DNA of 64,000 bases from Massospora cicadina. Taxonomy: Eukaryota > Entomophthoromycota > Entomophthoromycetes > Entomophthorales > Entomophthoraceae. This document shows, piece after piece, positions 1-11,688 of the stretch. The DNA is taken from NCBI GenBank assembly GCA_022478985.1, contig JAKSZP010012152.1, positions 1-64,000 on the forward strand, given 5' to 3'. Each line of letters opens with the position of its first letter. The first letter of the stretch is position 1. The position numbers were made by a program, and so were the translations under genes. The notes below the pieces were generated by a model, which saw only the letters and a list, made by a program, of their open reading frames with translations, was not told where the DNA came from and searched no databases.

Positions 1-1217
1 GGGCATGATGGATACCTACAAATTCTACAAAAAATATTTTCAACAAATCGCCCCCCTCCTATTGGCGTCAATGAACCAGAGTTTGTTGGAAACACGCCTA
101 TTACCAGAAGGTCATGAATCATATGTTATAGCCTTGTATAGAAAAGGGTGACAAGTTGGACCTGGTCAACTGGCGCCCAGTTGCACTCTCCAATACTGAC
201 ACAAAAATTCTAACAAAAATTTTAGCAGCCAGATTAGGCGCAATAGCATCTGACGTCCTGTCACCCAACCAGTTTGGGTTTATACCAGGGCGTTCAATTT
301 GGAACAACATTCACCCTGTTGCAAATATTTGCCAATACAAAGCAACTGGTGCCATGGTCTTCTTGGATCAGGAAAAGGCGTATGACCGTGTTAGCTGGTC
401 ATACCTAAAAGAATGTCTACATGCCTTCAAACTCCCACCAAGATTCATAAAATGGGCGATGCTCCTAACAGAATCTGCAACCATGGCTGTATGTGGCCCT
501 GGATTCCTAACAAACAAGATCAAACCACACAGAGGGCTCAAACAAGGGGATCCCCTCAGCCCACTGCTATACAATTTCAGCTTTGACCCACTCCTCTGAG
601 TGACTGACTCACGCCTCATGGGGATAACCGCACAAGGACAACCAACAGTCAAGATACTGGCCTTTGCAGATGACTGCGTAGCAGGTATAGCAAACAATGA
701 AGATGCCCGACAGCTGTAACGCACTCTAGAGGATTACTCCAAGGTGAGCAATGCATCGCTCAATAAAATGAAAACAGAAATCATCCTCTTAGGCAGATAC
801 ACGAACAATTGGGCCACAACATCAGAACCTCACACCAACACTCGAAGGAAAAACCCAATCATTTTACCCTTTGCAACACCTCCCACCACCACTCCTGTCC
901 GTCACCTTGGAATCTGGCTAGAATCAGGGGGATATGCTAATGAGACAATGGAAAGTAACCTATTACAACGGGTATCAAACGCGTAGCCTCCCTCAAGGGG
1001 AGAACTCCAGGACTAACAGGACGAGTTACAGTTGCTAACTCGCTCATCCTCCCAATACTATGGTACCAGGCCATGCGATAGCCTTCTCACCTACCTTTAT
1101 AAACTCAATTCGCGCGCTTATCCAGGGCTGGCTGTGGCCTGGCTCTCACCCTCCTATACGGATGTAAACACTATTTGGCCCACGCTCAAGCGGAGGCATG
1201 GGACTAATAGATTTTGA
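1..1217 (+). pseudogene. LINE A reverse transcriptase (ORF2 middle part)
   Basis: RNA-dependent DNA polymerase core used for target-primed reverse transcription. Visible in order are the fingers segment ending LVNWRPVALSNTDTKI (about 160-215), FGFIPGRSIW (about 270-303), the first catalytic aspartate in VFLDQEKAYDRVSW (about 357-398), the RGLKQGDPLSPLLYNF block (about 531-583), and the catalytic FADD box at 663-674. The reading is broken by a frameshift near 148, in-frame stops at 597-599 and 718-720, and a frame change before 1032. All catalytic residues are still readable in pieces, so decay is moderate. LINE B and C carry the same blocks. Confidence 0.9.
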
Positions 1218-2172
1218 GAGCCATGCCAATCACATCTTAGGTACCTGGATAAAGGAAATCCTTGCTCCAGACCTCCCGCAACAACATTGGTCCAGAGCAG
1301 CAAGGACTAACTTTGCACAGGCGCTCAAATTAACCAATCCACATAGTCCACCCAGACTACTTTCATACCTTGTCAAGCACCCTAATGCAACAGGTCCGCA
1401 TGGAACCTCCCCTCATTTCAAACATATCCTCCAAACTATCCGCCGTATGGGATGGACCATAGAGAACATGGGTACTATACAGGGAAGGGGACGACCCAGC
1501 CCCCAATTCAAATTAAGAAACCCAGAAAACCACCCCTAGAGGGATATGCTCGCAACAACCCCAAGCATAGCTAGGATAGAATACCTACACATGCTGGACA
1601 TTCCCTATGATTTAACCACGCAGAAAGCAATGTGGAAAATGACACACCACCCACTCCTACAGCCAAGGATAAGAGCAAACGCCTGGCGCTGTTTGAGAAG
1701 GACCTATAGGACGGCGGACCGCTCCAACTCCCTCAACAAAACATGTGCAGTATGCGGAGGGGAGGGATCCCTACATCACCATCTAGAAACATGCCCCCCA
1801 ACCAAAGCTATATGGCAGGAAGTCGCAAGCCTGCTTAAGATCCAAAACGAACAGGAATTCTCGATATTAAAGAGAATCTTCGCGCTCCAGATCGAGTCAC
1901 TAATCCCATCTACCCTCCGCTCCCTAATACCCATTGGAATGTGGACAATACACACAATTGCATTAGATGCGTTCAAGGGAACGGTCCCAACCATTCATGG
2001 GCTTATTAACAGATTCCATGTCCACTTACTGGAGCACTTCCAAGCCTGGCTCTATGGATATATGAGACCAAGACAAAAAGCGCTCATAGTGTCATGGTTC
2101 CCATTCTGGTTCCTCCACACAGATCCTTTCCTTCACATCTGCTCCATAGTAGGGGAAACCCCCTCAGAGTAG
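1198..2172 (+). pseudogene. LINE A ORF2 C-terminal domain with zf-RVT-like zinc finger
   Basis: Two consecutive reading blocks (1198-1539 and 1546-2172) form the region after the polymerase. The first aligns with the MGLLDFKTHAAKILGTW block of LINE B. The second carries MLDIPYDLTTQKAMW and then the zinc-binding motif CAVCGGEGSLHHHLETC (from about 1744), the C-x2-C-x7-8-H-x4-C layout of zinc-binding RT-associated domains. No RNase H domain follows, as in copies B and C. One stop (1537-1539) separates the two blocks. The reading ends shortly before the 3' untranslated tail. Confidence 0.85.
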
Positions 2173-2285
2173 CGCACCAACCCCCCATACCTGGCAGTCC
2201 CGCTGGTAACAGGGGTAACTTGAGTACCCTGGGGTGCCCAATTTTTATATTTGTTAGTTATTCTCTTAGTTTCACATATATTTGG

Positions 2286-2333
2286 TAACGTCCGTCCCCT
2301 GGTCGGCTTACCTCAGTTAAATAAAAATCTTAT
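2286..2333 (+). other. LINE A 3' tail, shared with SINEs and X5
   Basis: The last bases read gtaacg-tccgtcccctggtcgg-cttacctcag-ttaaataaaaa. The same block, with a few changes, ends SINE 1 (minus strand, 15362-15405), X5 (minus strand, 62550-62590) and, more diverged, SINE 2 (27650-27680). LINE B and C end in a related but shifted version (cccatggtcggccttcc then aataaa). In tail-specific LINEs this part of the RNA is what the reverse transcriptase recognises. That role is inferred here from the sharing. Confidence 0.75.
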
Positions 2334-2393
2334 ATAGTATCTAACCATTCTAAGGAACACTTGGATATCTCAGAGACTCTTAGGCCCAGCCAT

Positions 2394-3100
2394 TCACTCT
2401 ATGGCTTTAATCTTCTGGTCTTTCAGCTGCAGTCCACTATAGTTGATTACAGATCCCAGATATTCTATTTCTTTCTTGAAGAAGTAGCACTTCCTTAGCT
2501 TAATCTTCAAGTTTTCTGCGACTAGTCTCTTAAACACTTCCTCCAAGTGGTGAAAATGTTCAATAAACGTCCTACTAAACACATTTATATCATCCAACTG
2601 CACCAGGATGCATGACAACTTCAAGTCATTTAGTATGGCACCCATGGCCCTCTGGAACGTCGCAGGCGCATTGCACAGACCCTGGGGCATCCTCATTGGT
2701 TGATAAATCCCCTGCCCAGTGATAATCGTGCATTTCTCTTGGTCTTCTCCTGGAAAATGATTTTCCAGTACCCCGATATTAGATCCATTGTGGTGAAATA
2801 CTTTGATTCTCCCAATTGATCTAGCACATCATTATTTCATGGTAGTGGGTAGAAATCCTTCTTCATAATCTTGTTCAGCTTCCAATACTCAATCACCACC
2901 CAGTTAAAGCTGTCCTTCTTATTTACGTTTTGGATAGGGATAACCCTGGGATACAATGACGGAACTAGAAGCCCATGCTTCACTAGTTTTCTGATTTCTT
3001 TCTCTACTACCACTTTGGCCGCCTTTGACCATTGAATTAGTCTAATTCTGCTTGGCAATTTTCCCTGGTATTGACCTTGTGGATTACATCTCTTGCGCAA
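2394..3100 (-). pseudogene. G0 reverse transcriptase fragment
   Basis: The upstream block (2837-3100) reads VEKEIRKLVKHGLLVPS and later VIEYWKLNKIMKKDFYPLP, the usual gypsy RT entry (V-DYR-LN---KD-YPLP). The next block (2394-2696) reads MRMPQGLCNAPATFQRAM, then the catalytic region as VQLDDINVFS (LDD retained), then the palm/thumb hinge KCYFFKKEIEYLGSVI. A gap and frame change around 2700-2836 removes the AMDLASGYWQ block from an open frame. The enzyme copies the element RNA in the capsid. This copy is inactive. Confidence 0.88.
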
Positions 3101-3199
3101 CCCAAATTGTGGTCATCCTGGGAAAATACTTCCCAATACTCATCAAATTATTTTGAGCACCTCCTTCTGCTGTCTGTCCGTCAGATCATCGAATTGCTC

Positions 3200-4001
3200 T
3201 CAATTGACCAATAGATTACTACTCTCAGTTATCCCTGCCAGTAATCCCATTTCATCAAGATTCCCAAAATTGTAGAATTTCCTCAATTCAGCTGTCAGTA
3301 TTAGGTAAACAAACGTGAAAATTTGATTCTTCTCAATATTCATCAGTTTTACACTCAAATTCGCCAGGAGAACTCGAATTTCTCCATGTCCTGGCATAAT
3401 AATTTGGGAGTCACCCAAAGCTCTACTCTGGACTTCTTACAGGGGCTTCCGACTTCCCCATACAGCAGCTCTGGTATCTCTATTGTCAACCCCGTGTTGA
3501 CTATTATCTGTGATACCAGTGGTATGGTTCTTGCACTCTTGACCCTCAGTGGAATTCCCCAATATTCTAGGATTTCCGTCAGCATTTCTCGTCACTTCTG
3601 GACAACTAGCTGGTATCAAAAGGGACAATGCCATTACTGTAGATCAGGTTGATGAAGTTGTTTCTCCAAGTCAGTGAGGCTTACCCATCTTTTTGATAAA
3701 CCAATGGTAACGTCTAACCTATTATGGTCAACATAATATTCTTTAAATTACATTTAACTTCATATTTTCATAGAAACTCCATCCCAATCAGGATATCATA
3801 GAATTTGTTGGGAAAAACTATTGCTGGAGCGGATACCACCAAGCATCCAAACCGAAGTGGTAGAGCACTATAAGCTCTACATGAGATGATGGTATTCAGT
3901 TCAGCTGTTTTGTAATCTTTCTTATGTTCCAAATTGGGCGAGATCTTCATCCTCTTCACCAGCTTGGTTTTAACGAATATTGATGGGCGCTCCACTGTCA
4001 A
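3200..4001 (-). pseudogene. G0 protease region and PR-RT linker
   Basis: Minus-strand reading 3768-4001 (MTVERPSIFVKTKLVKRMK, later PAIVFPNKFYDILIGMEFL) matches the second half of a gypsy pepsin-like protease: FYDILIGMEFL corresponds to CYDFLLGTKFL in G2 and AYDMLIGTQFM in G5. The catalytic DTG lies upstream, out of frame, at about 3975-4010. Blocks at 3355-3585 and 3200-3418 (IIVNTGLTIEIPELLYG; LLAGITESSNLLV) are the linker that precedes RT. The start codons are only the first ATG of open frames and not real translation starts, since pol is made as a polyprotein. Confidence 0.7.
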
Positions 4002-4688
4002 CTATCAACCTCACCATTACTCAATTAACTAGTGTATCTTTATACATACACTTGGACTATTGTAAAATAGTATTTAATGAGTGTATAGTGGCATTGTTAC
4101 CCAAATAGAGGGTGTAAATTACTTGTGCTTATAGATCAGGAAACAATTTCTTGATCACGCTAAGGAGGATTGACAGGTTTGCCTCATCAAATCTTACTTC
4201 AGTAAATTTTTCTTGATTATCTGTGGCTCAAATCTTATCCACTAGTTGTCACGCATACAGCTGAGCAGCTTCCTAAATTATTTCATGGTCAATCCCCTTT
4301 GCTCCATATCTTGTTACTGCGTTCACATCTAAAGTGACTATTTGATATAGCTGATCCTGCACGTCTTAATACACGAATAGATCACTGAAGTCAATTTCGT
4401 TGTGCATAATATTGGGAGAAACAGGTTTCCCGCAGCTCTAGACTGTTCCACATCTGAGCCGTGAACCCTTTTCCTGGCTCCTGTGTAGGTTTAGACCTTT
4501 TCACTTGGACCAAGTTAATCTGTTTTTTAAGATATATTGCAATGCACAGCGAAATGTACTTTTCCTCCACACTGGTAACAGACTTTTTCCTTCTTATTGA
4601 TCCATTTAAACTCTTTGGGCTTATTTTCTGGAATGGTTTGGTTATTTAATTCCTTAATGCCCTCAGTCCCCTTCATGGGATTCAAATT

Positions 4689-5730
4689 TCATACTGGATT
4701 CAATTTGAAGCTTCTATTCAGAGCATTAAAGGTAGCTCCCATTATTTTCAAATGATCCACCTTCTGGAAGGTGGTAATCTCTATCACAAACATGAAAGAC
4801 ATCATTTGATGCAAATTGAAATAGGGCTGAAGGGCCGCTTGCTGTGCAATCCAGGTATTGAAATCATCCATCACATGTGATCCAATAAAAATCTGCACTT
4901 TTTGGTAAATTAATCGGCGAAACTTGCTAAGGATTCATCCTTTTGGAATTGAATGCCCATGAATTCTTGCTTGCATTTTGAAATGTGTTTGGAACTTCTG
5001 AATTCCTTCATAATGGCCGCTTTGGACTCTGAATATGACCAGTTGTCCCCTCTAGATGGGGCAACACTAGGTTCTGACAATTGGTATCCAGGCAATTCAT
5101 CTACATTAAAGCCTTTTGACAATCACCATATCTAAACATTGTCATATTGTATAATTGGAAAACTCAGGGGTGTTATCTCAATAAAAATTAGGTAATTTTG
5201 GTGTAACTTTAAATTCCTCCGAGATTTCCCTAGTCACCTCTCTTGGTTTGTCTACTCAGCTCACTTGAAAAGTAATATTATGTGTCATCTCCAAAATGGC
5301 TGTGAAAGTGAACGGCATATTTATTGGGTTAATCATTTTCCAACTGAAGCCTGTGGAGTTTTTTTCTTTGGTGTCAGTCACTGCATATGGCTCACATTCG
5401 CATTTGTGAGTCATTAACTCCTTGACTTTCTTAATCAGACACTCTAAATCTGCACTGAATGCTCTTAAAGTGAATGAAATCTTCTTCAAATTCTGTTTTC
5501 AAGAATAAGACTTCTCAAACTAAATCCCCTTCCTTTTTCTTCAATGAAATTACTTTTCCTAGTAAATCATTTACAAAACTAGAAACATTCTCAACCCCTT
5601 TCTTCATTTTGGTAACTCTCTCCTCCAAGGCAGCGAATTCTCAGATGATCCAATGAATTCAGGGCGTTTTGGTTAAAAGTTGCCAACTCCATCCAGAGTT
5701 TCCTTATTTCATCCTTATATGACATCATGT
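4689..5730 (-). pseudogene. G0 Gag region
   Basis: Structural capsid protein region between the LTR and protease. Minus-strand pieces in order are MSYKDEIRKLWMELATFNQ (near 5725), 5256-5489, 4910-5122 (SKAAIMKEFRSSKHISKCKQ and FQKDESLASFAD) and 4689-4898 (SHVMDDFNTWIAQQAALQPYF). The order and the F-x4-SLASFAD block fit a retrotransposon capsid domain, but no intact zinc knuckle is visible. The assignment rests mainly on position between LTR and protease. Several frameshifts break it. Confidence 0.6.
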
Positions 5731-5832
5731 TTTAGTATCTTCTACTCAATTACACCCCTATAGTGAGCATTAATTGTTAAAACTTATAGTTATTATTATT
5801 TTTCATGGCTGATAACCCCTAAATTGATTAAC

Positions 5833-6899
5833 TGCACAGGTTTAGAGTTATGAAATTCTCTGCGTTGTCTGAAATTGGTATATAATCAATTATTGGTATG
5901 AAGACTATTATCTGTAGTTGAATAAAGCACTAGTATTGGGTCCAACGCTTGACCAGTATTTCTCCTCGAAATAATTAAGATGTCCTCGATAGGGATTCAT
6001 TCCATTATACCGCCTAACTTAATTATGCTCAGATCCTTGTTTACGGCTTCTCTCTGGCGACAACTAGTTGACAGCAATCCTGATTCAGCTCAGCTTCTCT
6101 TCTTTGGATCCACGCCAGATCCTTACTTTTATCCTAAAGAGTCTCCAATTAAAGCACACAGCAATAATATTCTTGAAGAAGAATAGAACTAGAAAATTAT
6201 TCTGGAAAAATATCTTGTATTAAACTAGTTATTGGTAAAAAGTGTGTTTATTAAGTGAATTCTTAGGGGAATTTATAGTGGGAATTTGGCACCCAACCCT
6301 CAGTTAGCACCTCATCGATGAAATGGCAACTGTTGCTGTTGAATTACCCATTGTAATCTCATCAGCAATGGTCTTCCCCATCTTGGCTAGGATTCCATTT
6401 TTAAAGATCCTCAAGACCTAAAATAGAAAGAGTCAGAAAACGTGTCTCAAACATTTTCCTCTCAATCCCAGAAAACCAACCATATTTAGCAAGCGATCTG
6501 CTTAGGTAATGTGACTTGTTACCCATTAAGGAAGGTCACAAACCAACTGATTGATTTGCTAGTTGCAGGCTGCATCATTTACATCGCAACTTGATCATTA
6601 AAATCCAAATCATTCAGTGATGAAACCTGACCAATCCCAATCTGGTATACCTGATAGGTAATCATTGATCAACTATCAGATGCCCCTATTTCAGTGGCAT
6701 CTCTACCTGGTGAGATCTTAGGCATTAGCCTGGATTGATCCCCAATGGATCTGACCTAGGCGAATTACCTAAAATCCCCTAAACATTGTTACCCCAAAAT
6801 TAGGGTCAACCAATATTCAATTCACTTCACTATCGGGAATTATCCCCTAGTGACCCCTAGTAATCTAGTCAGCTGGGAATATGGGCAAAAATTAAAACA
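5833..6899 (-). repeat. G0 5' LTR (about 1.07 kb)
   Basis: Long terminal repeat in element orientation: it starts at 6899 with TGTTTTAATTTTTGCCC and ends at 5833 with CCTGTGCA. An inverted copy lies at 11689-12768 (starts TGTTGGGATTTTTGCCC, ends CCTGTGCA) and a more diverged copy at 23291-24129. Similarity may continue about 70-100 bp past CCTGTGCA in all three, so the true inner end could be near 5740. LTRs carry promoter and polyadenylation signals; no specific signal is claimed here. Confidence 0.75.
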
Positions 6900-7864
6900 T
6901 TTCACCTTGAAGGTTTAGGGTTTGTTTAGTATCAAGTTGGTATGTTCCACTTGTCTGAAAACTTCTTGGCAATCAAAAACCAGCCATATCCAATTGTACT
7001 GAGAGTCAGTTGGTGCAAAAATTAGATGTCAAAACAGAATTTTGAAGGCAAATACTTTAACTTTGTCCTTGATGAGTCATGTATTATTGGTTCACATGTC
7101 AGATGGTAGCACTCTGAGATACTTGTCACAGTGACATAATGGACATAACTTTGTCTTTAGCCTCTGATGAAGCCCACTCCCAAAGCACCACACTGTTTGT
7201 AGGTGTAACTCTTCACCAATAAGGCGTGAAGCCTCACTTGAGCTTGCAATACAATAACTTATGTAGACGATTTTGGCCTATATATTTTTGATTTAACAGT
7301 CGCTAATTTATCAGGATAAAGGCCCAAGATTATATGGCCTGACTTACATTCCATTGAACAGTTAGTAATGCAAAATACACAGGTAAACAAATTTTAGATG
7401 AATCTCCCCACTATGCCTCACTGGCCAACATGATAGAGGAAGAATACCAGCGCTGTCTTACTATTCATCCTAATATTAGGCCTGAGGATGTATTTAGTGT
7501 TTGACGACTCTATCCACCTCATTAAGCACCTCACGCCACATATTATGCCTTGTTCCACCTATTCTACCTTTCTATATGTTGGCTTCCCTATGGCAGATAA
7601 TGATAGCCACTTAACCGCGTTACCATTAACTCAGTTCTCATTGATGAAGCCTAATCTAATCAAGCCCTGAACCTTATTGTTCCTTTACCTCCTATGATCC
7701 TGAATCTATTTCTACCTTCATACGTGGTATACGCTATCTCTCACCACCTGAAATATCCACTTCCTTTATTTTTATTTTATTCTTGATTCTATTTTGATAC
7801 TTAAAAAAGTACTATTTAATTCTTTTAAAATAACGCTTGATCTAATAAACCTTTTGTCATCATA
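6900..7864. other. No recognised gene, decayed repeat DNA
   Basis: A+T-rich, with no reading frame I can assign. A plus-strand stretch around 7430-7700 reads pieces such as VGFPMADNDSHLTALPLT and, in another frame, VTINSVLID. This faintly recalls the protease region of another LTR element, but it is too broken to call. Confidence 0.4.
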
Positions 7865-9195
7865 TTTTTAATACTAGTGGTGCCCAACCCAAAAGGGGAG
7901 CCGCCATGCATCTTTATTTGATATGAGCCAAACAAAGGGACTATTAAAAATAAAAAAATTCTTAGTATAGCCCCTAAATTATCAACCTAGAAAGACATAT
8001 CAGAATATGAAGAAAGCTTTGGGGAAACTTTTGTCCAGCACCAGCTTTAGCTGGCAGACCATGGAAGAAAGCATTAGGGTGGGAGCATCAGCGACTTAAA
8101 AGGATAGTGACCTTTGTTAATGAGGCTGGCGATGTCCATTGACTCAACGTATTGAGAAAGTTGATGCTCAGCAAAAGTGATGAGAGCTGACACACAAGTG
8201 AAAGACTTGATGCGCTGGCAGGTTTGGGGATAATTAAGGTCAAAAAAGAGTTTTGCTGCATTAATGCAGGCAGGCTCTCACCAAAAGTGAGCTCCTCAAT
8301 TTCATATTTTGCATCCTCATCAAAATCATGAGGGAAATTTGGGATGAGAATATCCTCAACAAGGGATTCCATCGCACCATGAAGATGTTGGCAGAGGAGG
8401 GTATTGGTGGGAGCAGCTGCTGCTTCTACCACCATTTTGTTTATATTTTTATAAACAGGAAAGCCGTTTTTAGCTCAAAAACGGTGGGGACGTGAATCAA
8501 AAGAATTTACAAAAAATTCCTATAAGGCAAAATTGGGCTTAAAATTATATGGCTGATCCATATCATCAATCCATTAAAGTACTTTGAATGGATTTAAATT
8601 GGCTAATGCCAGTCCAGCCACTGGAGTCAGTGCATTGGTGAATCCTGATTGGTTGTGAACAGTTGAACATGGCAGCTCAGCCAAAACTGTCTCAGCCTTC
8701 AGCTCAGTACTCTGTAATTCTGACAAATTCCTAAAAAAATTTAAATTTTAATTGGCTGCTTCTTTGGAAGCTCTAGAATTAGCTGAGGTAGGGGGCAGGA
8801 GGATCATTCCCCACTCAAAAAATTTGGGTGAGGCAGCAGTTGGCCCAATTCTAGAAGGAGGAATGGCGGAAGCAGTGGAGGCGGAAACCTCAGGGCACTT
8901 GAGCTTCAAGTGATTCAATATAAAGGACAAGGGACATATATTTCAGCCATTTTTGACACGCGCCCAAAAAGGGTGATCAGGTGCAGATCTGATCACTGTT
9001 CAGGGGGAATTGCGAGGTGGTTGTCACAATGGAAAGGGTGGATCATTGTAAAGGCGTGAGGCCCTGCCAACTGACCTGCCAAATGGGAACCACAAACTGC
9101 AAAATGGGGTCTGCACCGTAAACAGACAAATCCTCCATCAGTTTTTGGCGAAGGCGTTCAGGGGATTAATAAATGTATAGCTAATTTATAGCATC
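7865..9195 (-). mobile_element. X1: ORF1-only LINE-like element, 5'-truncated
   Basis: Minus-strand member of family X (also 15070-17157, 37760-38020, 38806-40716, 62556-64000). Its 3' end is at 7865 with the tail gggttgggcaccactagta then ttaaaaa, nearly the same as X3 and X4. The coding part is colinear with X4 and X2 but starts inside ORF1 (at SPERL, equivalent to SPKRL of X4), so it is 5'-truncated. No RT or endonuclease sequence exists between the end of the protein and the tail. A weak TSD (catcata at 7858-7864 and 9202-9208) is possible but not convincing. It interrupts the Gag region of G3. Confidence 0.75.
8088..9170 (-). pseudogene. X1 ORF1-like (Gag-like) protein remains
   Basis: From right to left: RLRQKLMEDLSVYGADPILQFV (about 9100-9165); a degraded zinc-knuckle region in which the stretch near 8890-9000 matches the DHPFW...CP block of X4; a linker block at 8748-8930 (FFEWGMILLPPTSANS); and a C-terminal block at 8088-8435 (TNTLLCQHLHGAMESL, ILIPNFPHDFDEDAKYEI). 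The same blocks in the same order occur in X2, X4 and X5. The function is inferred as an RNA-binding, ORF1p-type nucleocapsid protein from the related zinc-knuckle block of LINE B ORF1. Confidence 0.65.
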
Positions 9196-9626
9196 ATAAA
9201 CCATCTCAAGTCCTTCCTTAGCCACTTGGTAATTGTTGTTAATGGCTATTTTTGCAATTAGTTTATCAGAATCTTCAGTATAATCCTTAATGAGTTTAGG
9301 CTGTTTTTCACACCATCAGATGTTGGCATACATTCAACTTCATAGCTCACTTCCATTATGGCAGTTTTCTATTGCTTCAAGGTTTCTGTGGCTTATACTG
9401 CCCATGGTATCTATGCCATCCAGGTAGGTTTAAGTTTAGTCAAACTACATATTGTAGGATCATTTCTTATCTAGAAGATGGAGGATTTTCCATTATCCAT
9501 TACCTTCCTGTGCCATTTCTTATAGTGACCCTTTGGTGTACACTTCTTTATGTTGTCGCTGGTACTCCTTGCATAAAGTATTTCTTCACCGGATAGCCTT
9601 GGAAGGGTCCCTAGCAGGATCACCAG
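9196..9626 (-). pseudogene. G3 leader and start of Gag, cut by X1
   Basis: Immediately inside the G3 LTR the minus strand reads TGGTGATCCTGCTAGGGAC, which fits a tRNA primer-binding site (starts TGG right after the LTR). The following leader (CTATCCGGTGAAGAAATAC) matches the leader of G2 at 37330-37388 (CTACCTGGTGAAAACATAC). Further left are helical Gag-like pieces (KIAINNNYQVAKEGLEM) before X1 breaks the element. What follows beyond X1 is too decayed to trace. Confidence 0.55.
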
Positions 9627-10049
9627 TGTTGGATTTTTTAGAAAATTGAAGGCCAAGTCCTTCAAAGTCTAAACAATTATTAGTCATTAGTAGCACCATT
9701 GGAAGAACTAGCAGACATTAGATTTCTAGATCATATCTCTTGATGGAATGAATGTCATCAATGCAATCTCTGCTACTTCATGCAGGAAAAAATCTCTAGT
9801 TAGTTAACTACCCGAAATACAACCTAAAACTAAGAAAAGTATTTTATTTGTATTCATCCTAGCCCTTTAATAGGGCTAGGGAAAATAGGGACATGGCGCA
9901 AATAGGGAGAATTCGCCTAAGCTTATCTAGATAGGGTTGTTGAGGCGATCTATCGTGAATTATTCGTGTGAATGTTCATATTTAATAAATGAAAATTTGT
10001 TGGGGTAAACTGTAGTGAATCTGATAATTTTGGGGCCTTCAGCCCAACA
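9627..10049 (-). repeat. G3 5' LTR (423 bp)
   Basis: In element orientation it starts TGTTGGGCTGAAGG at 10049 and ends AATCCAACA at 9627, so it has the canonical TG...CA ends with a 6-bp inverted terminal repeat (TGTTGG/CCAACA). Its inner end is followed by a TGG-starting primer-binding site, exactly as in G2. No second G3 LTR was found in the window. Confidence 0.6.
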
Positions 10050-10066
10050 AACCATCGAGCACCAGT

Positions 10067-10665
10067 GTTATAATTTTATTGCTACTTTCTGCACATCAGC
10101 CAGATGATGCATTGCACAATAAATTATTTCTTAAATCAAAAATGAGGGAAATAAAGCACCCATTCATTTAGAACCCTAAACTGGAGGCTTCCCTTGCATT
10201 GGGGCGAAGCCTGACACATCTAAAGAGTTTATTTTAAGGACATCCAAAGTGTCCATTTTTAAATAAGTTTGGTTCTCTTTGCCCAGTTGAGGGCTGGTAT
10301 TTTCAAATTTCAATGGATATAGCCACTTGAACCTGTTCAACTTATGATATTTCTAGAGGAAACCAGAAGCTCCTGCTGTTTTAATTGTTGAACATAAGTC
10401 TTTAGAGCTAATTTCTGTGCCAATTCAGCTTTGCATTCTTTCTGTGTAGATGGTAACTTATATCATATCATCCATTATAACTTAATGAACTGTTAGAAGT
10501 GAGGCGTTGTCATTATTTTTATGTTTATGGAAGGTGGAGTCAGAGATTTCTTCTTACTTGGGATTTTTAGAGGATGAGGATTTAGAAAATTTCTGTTCTA
10601 CTCCGCCCTGTCTTTTCCCAAGTTTTTCTCATACATGATGTACTGTCAGGATTGGGATCCTGAAC
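10067..10665 (-). repeat. Possible second LTR next to G3
   Basis: Between the outer end of the G3 LTR and this block the plus strand reads tcgagcaccag, i.e. a CTGGTGCTCGA primer-binding-like site on the minus strand, then tgttataatt. A block that would start TGTTCAGGATCCC (10665, minus) and end AATTATAACA (10067) has TG...CA ends. This would make G3 an insertion placed about 17 bp inside an older related element. No second copy is available to confirm the outer boundary. Confidence 0.3.
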
Positions 10666-11688
10666 AATTTCTTAGTTCTTTTGAGCTGAGTATTTATTGT
10701 CCTAATTTTTTAGTTATTCCAATTTGATTTATTTGATTTTGATAAAATTTTAATTTACTTTATTTAAATCTAATTCAATAAAAAATGGAACAAATGTTTC
10801 ATTAAATTTGATTTGATTTTAATTGTTTTTGCCATCATCCGTTTTTGGTATTTTGCTTATTTCATAGTTTCATTGTGGTCTCCTATGCACTTTATATGTC
10901 ATGTGTACTTTAAAAGTGAAGTGCATTGTGCAATACTCTCAATGCATCAAATTATTGCCTTACATCCCTAATCAATTGAGGTAATCTACCCTCAATCGTG
11001 TAATACAAATAAATCAGGATAGCTAAGAGTAATCTTAAGCTACCATAAAAAGTTTCAATACAACTGGATCTTAGCTATCTTTTATATTAGTTATGATTAT
11101 TTGGAACATAATACTTTTGTTACAGTTCTTCCTATCCAGTGTGCTGGTAAATATTGTGATGCCAATTGCCCAGTCCCATTTGCCAACTCCAAACCAGAAC
11201 TCCTTATTTACCTTCTTTTTTATAACTTCTCAAAGGGAGACCCTTTCACCAATCTTGCAAGCATTACACCTATCAGGTACCACTATACACCCCTTTTTCT
11301 TCTAGGGTATATAGTGGTGTACATGATTCTCAATCGTTTCAGAAATCTACTAAGATGATACTCTCTTCTTGATCACCTTTCACAAGATCTCATGGTGGGA
11401 GTACCAGTGGCCACAAACCTAATTAGATTTAATTTTGAGGCTTTTATAATCCATATCATAATGAAAAACCACCAAGCTGGTGACTTACAGGTACACATAA
11501 TGAACCTTAGGCTTAGTACTCAAATTAGGCATAAATTTACAAAATCCCCCAATTTTATAAAGATGACAGGTTATCTTACTAATATCAAGCCTACCAGATC
11601 TAGTCCCATAAGTAAAGGTAATTCTTTCTTAGTGAAAATAGCCTTAGGATAAGGGTTGCAAGGCTCCCATTAACACTCATTGGGTGCC
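10666..11688. other. A+T-rich spacer with unassigned ORFs
   Basis: Contains two short plus-strand open frames (11101-11358 and 11392-11652), separated by a stop and leading toward the LTR at 11689. They read hydrophobic and basic stretches (PLFLLGYIVVYMILNRF; KMTGYLTNIKPTRSSPIS). I recognise no domain and no repeat copy elsewhere in the window. They could be the decayed end of an LTR-element pol, but nothing specific supports that. Confidence 0.3.

Larger units (their letters stand above)
1..2333 (+). mobile_element. LINE copy A, 5' end outside window
   Basis: Non-LTR retrotransposon (L1/Tad1-like) whose ORF2 runs off the left edge of the window. It shows reverse transcriptase motifs in order, then a C-terminal zinc finger, then a 3' tail ending in TTAAATAAAAA. 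It is colinear with LINE copies B (17213-22513) and C (50085-55362) but clearly more diverged. It sits in gypsy fragment G0: the G0 reverse transcriptase reading on the minus strand stops at about 2337, just beyond the tail. No TSD can be tested because the 5' end is missing. The copy is dead, with a frameshift near 148 and stops at 597-599 and 718-720. Confidence 0.9.
2334..6899 (-). mobile_element. Gypsy element G0, 5' part (LTR-gag-PR-RT)
   Basis: Ty3/gypsy retrotransposon fragment on the minus strand. From right to left it has a long LTR (5833-6899), a Gag region, an aspartic-protease region and the first part of reverse transcriptase. The RT reading ends at the LINE A junction (about 2334), so the rest of pol is either left of LINE A outside the window or lost. 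The domain order is normal for gypsy elements, and the protein blocks resemble G2 more than G1/G5. Many stops and frameshifts are present. Confidence 0.8.

Noticed and set aside
9202..9208. TSD of X1 (catcata, also at 7858-7864)
   Set aside because: Only 7 bp in A+T-rich DNA; too weak to fix the element's ends.
11101..11652. Membrane-protein gene upstream of the LTR at 11689
   Set aside because: Two short frames with a stop between them, no motif, no start context and no repeat support; treated as unassigned.
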